This document shows positions 59,207 through 64,000 of a DNA stretch of 64,000 nucleotides, in pieces. The stretch is taken from the NCBI RefSeq assembly GCF_002423035.1, contig NZ_DIUM01000070.1, positions 40,847 through 104,846 on the forward strand, given 5' to 3'. The first letter of the stretch is position 1, and the number at the start of each line of letters is the position of its first letter. The notes beneath the pieces are model-generated. The model saw only the letters and a list, made by a program, of their open reading frames with translations, ran no database searches and was not told the origin of the DNA. Origin of the DNA: Thiocapsa sp. UBA6158 (GTDB lineage Bacteria > Pseudomonadota > Gammaproteobacteria > Chromatiales > Chromatiaceae). Made by a program: the position numbers and the translations under genes.

Positions 59207-59240
59207 AAAGGCCATGCACCCCTTCGGTTGCATGGCCTTT
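59207..59240 (-). terminator. Rho-independent terminator of the ilvC transcript
   Basis: A 12-base perfect stem (AAAGGCCATGCA and its complement) surrounds a 10-base loop, and the minus strand continues as TTTTGTTTC. It lies 57 bases after the ilvC stop. Confidence 0.85.
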
Positions 59241-59296
59241 CATGTCTCACGGGATCCGAGAGATCGAATCCCGCGAAGACGCTGGGTCGCCGCCGA

Positions 59297-60319
59297 TCAG
59301 TTGCGTGATTTGTCGACCAGTTTCTTCTCGCGGATCCAGGGCATCATGTCGCGCAGACGCTCGCCGACCTCTTCGATCTGGTGCTCTTCGCCGAGTCGAC
59401 GCATGGCTTTCATCGACGCTGCACCGGCCTGGTTCTCGAGGATGAACTCCTTGGCGAACTGGCCGTTTTGGATCTCGCCGAGGATGCGCTTCATCTCGGC
59501 CTTGGTCTCGTCGGTGATGATGCGCGGACCGCGCGTCAGGTCACCGTATTCGGCGGTGTTCGAGATCGAGTAGCGCATGTTGGCGATGCCGCCTTCGTAG
59601 ATGAGGTCGACGATCAGCTTGACCTCGTGCAGACACTCGAAGTAAGCCATCTCGGGCGCATAACCGGCCTCGACGAGGGTCTCGAAACCGGCCTTGATCA
59701 GCGAGGTCAACCCGCCGCAGAGCACCACCTGCTCGCCGAAGAGATCGGTCTCGCATTCCTCGCGGAAGTTGGTCTCGATGATCCCGGCACGTCCGCCGCC
59801 GTTGGCCGAGGCATAAGCCAATGCGATGTCGCGGGCCTGACCGGTCGCATTCTGATGGACCGCGATCAGGCTGGGCACGCCGCCGCCCTGGGTGTAGGTC
59901 GAGCGCACCAGATGGCCCGGACCCTTGGGCGCGATCATGATGACGTCGAGATCTTCACGGGGCGTGACCTGGCCAAAGTGCACGTTGAAGCCATGGGCGA
60001 AGGCGAGCGCGGCACCCTGCTTGATGTTGGGTGCGACCTGATCGCGATAGAGCGCGGCCTGATGCTCGTCGGGCGCCAGGATCATGACCACGTCCGCACC
60101 CTTCACGGCCTCTTCGATCGCGCGAACCTCGAGCCCTGCATTGGCCGCCTTGGCGGCAGAGGCTGAACCCGGCCGCAAGCCGACCACGACAGACACGCCG
60201 GAATCCTTCAGGTTGTTGGCATGGGCATGACCCTGCGAGCCGTAACCGATGATGGCGACCTGCTTGCCCTGGATGAGGGAGAGGTCGGCGTCTTTGTCGT
60301 AGTACACGTTGATGGTCAT
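59297..60319 (-). CDS. ilvC: Ketol-acid reductoisomerase
   Basis: The class I (short) enzyme, 340 residues, converts acetolactate or acetohydroxybutyrate to the dihydroxy acid in valine and isoleucine synthesis. The NADPH fold shows VAIIGYGSQGHAHANNL, and the metal-binding knotted domain has the conserved D and E of TNFREECETDLFGEQ with ECLHEVKLIVDLIYEGG. AAGGA precedes ATG 60319. It lies 230 bases after ilvN, with its own terminator downstream. Confidence 0.98.
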   Translation of the reverse strand: MTINVYYDKDADLSLIQGKQVAIIGYGSQGHAHANNLKDSGVSVVVGLRPGSASAAKAANAGLEVRAIEEAVKGADVVMILAPDEHQAALYRDQVAPNIKQGAALAFAHGFNVHFGQVTPREDLDVIMIAPKGPGHLVRSTYTQGGGVPSLIAVHQNATGQARDIALAYASANGGGRAGIIETNFREECETDLFGEQVVLCGGLTSLIKAGFETLVEAGYAPEMAYFECLHEVKLIVDLIYEGGIANMRYSISNTAEYGDLTRGPRIITDETKAEMKRILGEIQNGQFAKEFILENQAGAASMKAMRRLGEEHQIEEVGERLRDMMPWIREKKLVDKSRN

Positions 60320-60549
60320 TGAAGTGAATCCTTCTGATGGAGATGTGTGAGGCGAATCGGTAGGCGAGAAGCCTTCAGGCTCTCACTCAGGCCCGACTCG
60401 GGACTGTGAACCGCAACCGCGCAAGCAGCTCAATCCGAAAAAAGAGTGAAGACTTCAACCGCGCCCGCCGCCGAGGTCACGGACAGGCGCCCTACCGAGC
60501 GAACAGGAAAACGCTTCCTGTCTCACGGAGGGCCACTCACGGAAGCGGT

Positions 60550-61041
60550 TTAAATGGTGAGACCCTTGTCGCCGCGCGAGATGCCGGTGGGCCCCGAGCG
60601 GACGACCTCGACGATCAGCCCTTCCGGCACGGCACCGATGAAGGCGTCCAGTTTCTTCGACGCGCCGGTCAACTCGATGACATAACTGGTGTCGGTCACG
60701 TCGATGATCTTGGCGCGGAAGATCTCGGTCAGGCGCTTGAGCTCCTCGCGGTCCTGCCGCTCGGCGCGCACCTTGATCAACATCATCTCGCGCTCGATGT
60801 GCGGACCCTCTGAGAGATCGAGAAGCTTCACGGTATCGATCAGCTTGTTCAGCTGCTTCTTGATCTGCTCGACCACATCGTCGTTGCCGGTGGTGACCAG
60901 GGTCATCCGCGAGAGGGTCGGATCATCCGTCGGGGCGACGGTCAGTGATTCGATGTTGTAGCCACGGGCCGAGAAGAGCCCGGCGACGCGCGAGAGCGCA
61001 CCCGCCTCGTTCTCCAGCAGCACGGCAATGATATGTCTCAT
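60550..61041 (-). CDS. ilvN: Acetolactate synthase small (regulatory) subunit
   Basis: The 163-residue protein (same length as E. coli IlvH) starts MRHIIAVLLENEAGALSRVAGLFSARGYNI, the ACT domain that binds valine, and continues with the second regulatory domain. It activates the large subunit and gives feedback control. It follows ilvB by 31 bases on the same strand. Confidence 0.97.
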   Translation of the reverse strand: MRHIIAVLLENEAGALSRVAGLFSARGYNIESLTVAPTDDPTLSRMTLVTTGNDDVVEQIKKQLNKLIDTVKLLDLSEGPHIEREMMLIKVRAERQDREELKRLTEIFRAKIIDVTDTSYVIELTGASKKLDAFIGAVPEGLIVEVVRSGPTGISRGDKGLTI

Positions 61042-61072
61042 GTCTTAAGATCTCTTTCGCTCGGGACGCGGT

Positions 61073-62860
61073 CTAGGCCAGCTCACGATCCGACAGACTC
61101 GGTGCAAGCTGCATCTCGTGGTGGCCCTTGCCGGCGGCGATCATCGGGTAGACGTTTTCAGTCGGATCCACGATGACGTCCATGAACACGAGGCGATTCT
61201 TCATCGCGAACGCCTCGGTCATCGCGGCCTCCAGATCGGCCGGCTGGTCGACGCGCATGCCGACATGTCCGAAGCTCTCGGCGAGCTTCACGAAGTCCGG
61301 CAGGGCATCGACATAGGAGTTCGAGTAGCGGCTCTCATAGAAGAACTCCTGCCACTGACGCACCATGCCCATATAGCCGTTATTGAGCAGGATTATCTTC
61401 ACGGGCAGCCCGTACTGAAGGCAGGTGGCCAGCTCCTGGATGCACATGAGGATGCTCGCCTCTCCCGAGATGCAGGCGACCTGCGCATCCGGAAACGCGA
61501 GTTGTACCCCCATCGCCGCCGGGAGGCCGAAGCCCATGGTCCCCAAGCCACCCGAATTGATCCAACGCCGCGGCTTGTCGAACGGATAGAACTGGGCGGC
61601 AAACATCTGATGCTGACCCACATCCGAGGTCAGATAGAGATCGCCGCCGGTCACCTTGTAGAGCGTCTCGACCGCGAACTGCGGCTTGATGGCCGTGCTG
61701 TTGCGGTCGTAGCGCATGCAGTCCACCGCACGCCACTCGGCGATCTTGGACCACCAGTCGGCAACCGGATGCTCGTCGCGCCGCGGGGCCAGCTCGCGAT
61801 AGAGCTTGATCATGTCGGAGAGCACGTTGGCCACCTGTCCCACGATCGGGACATGCACCTTCACGTTCTTGGAGATCGAGGAGGGATCCACGTCGACGTG
61901 GATGATCTTCGCATGCGGGCAGAAGTGCTCGATCTTGCCGGTGACCCGATCGTCGAAGCGCGCGCCGATGGCGATCAAGACATCGGTCTCGTGCATCGCC
62001 ATGTTCGCCTCGTAGGTCCCGTGCATCCCGAGCATGCCGATGAACTGCGGATCGGTCATCGGATAGGCACCGAGTCCCATCAGGGTGCTGGTGACGGGAA
62101 ACCCGGTCATGCGGACGAAGTCCGTCAACTGCGCCGATGCCTCGCCGAGCACCACGCCGCCGCCGGTGTAGAAGACCGGCCGCTTGGCTTGGATGATCAG
62201 ATCCACGGCCTTGCGGATCTGCCCCGGATGCCCTTTGAGTACCGGGTTGTACGAGCGCATCTTCACATCGCGCGGATAGTCGTACGGGATCTTGATGTTC
62301 GGATCCGTCACGTCCTTCGGGATATCGACCACCACGGGGCCGGGTCGACCGCTCATCGCGATATAGAACGCCTTGCGGATCGTCACCGCGAGGTCGCGCA
62401 CGTCCTTGACCAGGAAGTTGTGCTTCACGCAAGGCCGGGTGATGCCGACCGTGTCGACCTCTTGGAAGGCATCGCTGCCGATGACCGGAGTGGGCACCTG
62501 GCCGGTCAGGACCACCATCGGGATGGAATCCATGTAGGCGGTCGCGATCCCGGTGACCGCGTTCGTCGCACCCGGACCGGACGTCACCAGACAGACGCCG
62601 CACTTGCCGGTTGCACGCGCATAGCCGTCCGCGGCGTGCGAGGCACCCTGCTCGTGACGTACCAGGATGTGCTTGACGGACTCCTGCCGAAACAGGGCGT
62701 CGTAGATGTGCAGCACGGCGCCGCCGGGATAGCCGAAGACGAACTCGACGCCCTCGTCGGCGAGCGCCTGAACGACGATTTCGGCCCCGCTCAGCTCGAC
62801 ACCACTCCGCTCCGGCCGCTCCGGCTCGGCCCCATCGAGTTGCGCTTCAGACAGTGCCAC
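61073..62860 (-). CDS. ilvB: Acetolactate synthase large subunit, biosynthetic type
   Basis: The 595-residue ThDP and FAD enzyme condenses pyruvate units. The catalytic Glu is in VLVRHEQGASHAADGYAR, GKCGVCLVTSGPGATNAVTG follows, and the ThDP motif is in the C-terminal domain around GEASILMCIQELATC with LLNNGYMGMVRQWQEFFY. It starts with GTG 62860; GGAGG lies eight bases upstream. It heads the ilvBN-ilvC set. No leader peptide is visible in the 130 bases upstream. Confidence 0.97.
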   Translation of the reverse strand: MALSEAQLDGAEPERPERSGVELSGAEIVVQALADEGVEFVFGYPGGAVLHIYDALFRQESVKHILVRHEQGASHAADGYARATGKCGVCLVTSGPGATNAVTGIATAYMDSIPMVVLTGQVPTPVIGSDAFQEVDTVGITRPCVKHNFLVKDVRDLAVTIRKAFYIAMSGRPGPVVVDIPKDVTDPNIKIPYDYPRDVKMRSYNPVLKGHPGQIRKAVDLIIQAKRPVFYTGGGVVLGEASAQLTDFVRMTGFPVTSTLMGLGAYPMTDPQFIGMLGMHGTYEANMAMHETDVLIAIGARFDDRVTGKIEHFCPHAKIIHVDVDPSSISKNVKVHVPIVGQVANVLSDMIKLYRELAPRRDEHPVADWWSKIAEWRAVDCMRYDRNSTAIKPQFAVETLYKVTGGDLYLTSDVGQHQMFAAQFYPFDKPRRWINSGGLGTMGFGLPAAMGVQLAFPDAQVACISGEASILMCIQELATCLQYGLPVKIILLNNGYMGMVRQWQEFFYESRYSNSYVDALPDFVKLAESFGHVGMRVDQPADLEAAMTEAFAMKNRLVFMDVIVDPTENVYPMIAAGKGHHEMQLAPSLSDRELA

Positions 62861-62990
62861 CTCGGTGACCTCCGATCAGTCCCAAAAGGGTTCAAAAGCG
62901 ATCGAAATTACCGCGATCGGCGCAGCCGGTCAAGCGAGCTGCGGATTCGATCCGCGGGCGTCACCGAGCCGCCGGACCCACGACGCCGAT

Positions 62991-64000
62991 TCAACGGCAA
63001 CGCGTCGGGCGTAATCGGCTCATTCTGGCTGCAGGGAGACCGTAGGCGCAGTCATGAACGTCTTGGAGAAGGCCCAGCTCGTCCCAGGCATCCTTCGGCC
63101 AGCCTCCCGGCTCGACCCGATCACCCAGGGTCAGGTCCTGGAACACGAGGTCGAACGCCTCCGGGTCTCCCCACACGAAGCGCAGACTTCTCAAGGCATC
63201 GGGAAAGCGCGACTCCAAGAGCGAAGCGTCGCCATGGTCACCGAGCGTGTGGTCTTCCGTCTGCCGAGCGAGATGCATCGCGCGCAGCCAATTCGGAGCA
63301 CCCGCAAAACTGGACTCGGGGTCTTTCCACACCGGCGGAAGCTGCGCGATCAAGAGGTCGACAAATGTCTTGATCGCCGGTATCGGATGCTCGAATCCCA
63401 GCTCGAGACCGAAGAGCTCAGATTGAGCAAATCCATCCAGCTTGACCCGCTCGACCGCGCGCACCCGTGCCCGCAACAAAAAGCCGGGTAGAGCATCCGC
63501 CCCGCGAATGGAGAGACGGATGCTCTGACCAGCCTCGTAAGCCTCGAAGACGGTGATGTTCAAACGTCCGGCCGCGATCTGCTCGAGCATCTCGCGCATC
63601 GCTGCGGCATCCTCGACCACAACCTCGAGCTCGCGCGCCAGCGCACCTGCGTCTCGGTCCTTCGAGTCGTCCGCCGCATCGAGCATCCTCAGAAGTTTTT
63701 CCAACCGGGCTTGGCTTCGTGGCGAGAGGCTCGCGAACCGCACCGCGACCTGGTGATGCCCGGACCCCAGCCGCTGCGCCCGCACGACCTCCGCGTCGAT
63801 TGAAACCTTTTCACTTCCTCTCCAGGGAAACATCAAACGGAGCGTCCCGGTCAAGGAGTCGAGCGGCACATCGGCGACGAACTGCGCGCCGCCCCAGGAG
63901 ATGTCCTGGTTCATCGCAGTGATCGGTTCGGAGAGTGTCGGCAAGAAGACCTGGATCGGGATGCGCACGCAAATGCGGCGCTGGGTCCGCCGGTTCGCAA
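62991..64000 (-). CDS. PilZ-domain protein (5' end outside window)
   Basis: At least 336 residues are visible. The frame is open to the window edge and begins NRRTQRRICVRIPIQVFL, so the Arg-rich c-di-GMP-binding motif is present, and DISWGGAQF supplies the second PilZ motif. The GTG at 63968 would cut off that motif and is not the true start. The remaining ~230 residues (VFEAYEAGQSIRLSIRGADA, then a helical tail) are uncharacterised. It is a likely receptor for c-di-GMP such as that made by the cyclase at 25537. Confidence 0.85.
   Translation of the reverse strand, partial: ANRRTQRRICVRIPIQVFLPTLSEPITAMNQDISWGGAQFVADVPLDSLTGTLRLMFPWRGSEKVSIDAEVVRAQRLGSGHHQVAVRFASLSPRSQARLEKLLRMLDAADDSKDRDAGALARELEVVVEDAAAMREMLEQIAAGRLNITVFEAYEAGQSIRLSIRGADALPGFLLRARVRAVERVKLDGFAQSELFGLELGFEHPIPAIKTFVDLLIAQLPPVWKDPESSFAGAPNWLRAMHLARQTEDHTLGDHGDASLLESRFPDALRSLRFVWGDPEAFDLVFQDLTLGDRVEPGGWPKDAWDELGLLQDVHDCAYGLPAARMSRLRPTRCR

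Noticed and set aside
58944..59573. Reading 58944-59573 as one 209-residue gene
   Set aside because: After ~70 codons it runs through the ilvC terminator and then antisense to ilvC, so only the first part can be meaningful.
61118..63373. Long plus-strand open frame (751 codons) over ilvB and the PilZ gene
   Set aside because: It is the shadow of ilvB, with no recognisable domains.

Overview
This 64 kb window is a GC-rich gammaproteobacterial chromosome segment. I infer a purple sulfur bacterium of the Chromatiaceae (Thiocapsa/Allochromatium-like) from the mix of glycogen metabolism genes, NnrS/HPP nitrogen-oxide genes, short overlapping operons and the uvrC-pgsA-tRNA-Gly order. No photosynthesis gene lies in the window, so the family-level assignment is an inference.

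Layout. 1-11.4 kb: the 3' part of katG, a CPA2 cation/proton antiporter, a truncated EamA transporter, a periplasmic rhodanese, a double-cupin protein, the formaldehyde detoxification pair (S-formylglutathione hydrolase and the glutathione-dependent dehydrogenase), and an overlapping glnS/DinB-like/uracil-DNA glycosylase operon. 11.4-22.7 kb: a SOUL protein, a glycogen cluster (DUF4912, GH57, glgX), an MFS transporter, aroC, a TolC-family channel, a YheT-like hydrolase and a probable divergent ATP-grasp protein. 23.2-27.3 kb: a hybrid histidine kinase overlapping a REC-PAS-GGDEF-hemerythrin response regulator. 27.5-34.9 kb: a molybdopterin oxidoreductase, an osmoprotectant ABC system with a fused binding protein-permease, a Uma2 nuclease, a SnoaL-like protein, DUF6064 and a Tat-exported aldo/keto reductase. 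35.1-37.1 kb: a gene graveyard (AlbA-type ATPase, Fic, IS110 and VapB remnants).

37.4-49.3 kb: an 11.8 kb integrated element, the most interesting part of the window. It lies between a 48-bp partial copy of tRNA-Gly(GCC) and the intact tRNA gene. It has a tyrosine integrase next to the tRNA, an Xis-like DNA-binding protein, a 950-residue primase-polymerase/helicase, a cluster of ten TCGGGAAG octamers in both orientations just downstream of that gene, and a 6.4 kb run of small, mostly overlapping ORFan genes flanked by a 128-bp direct repeat that itself carries the octamers. Several perfect palindromes sit in its spacers. No capsid, terminase, tail or conjugation genes are recognisable. The plan resembles a self-replicating satellite or plasmid-like integrative element, comparable in layout to phage P4 with its ori and crr repeats. 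The element separates the tRNA from what looks like its native terminator.

49.4-64 kb: pgsA and uvrC, then a nitric-oxide/nitrogen-oxide neighbourhood (NnrS, YgbA-type protein, dihaem cytochrome c, HPP membrane protein, CBS protein) with two FNR/DNR-type boxes. Molybdenum cofactor genes follow (moaB, moeA, moaD), then a fragment resembling a DabA/DUF2309 inorganic-carbon transporter subunit, the branched-chain amino acid genes ilvB-ilvN-ilvC, and a PilZ protein that runs off the right edge.
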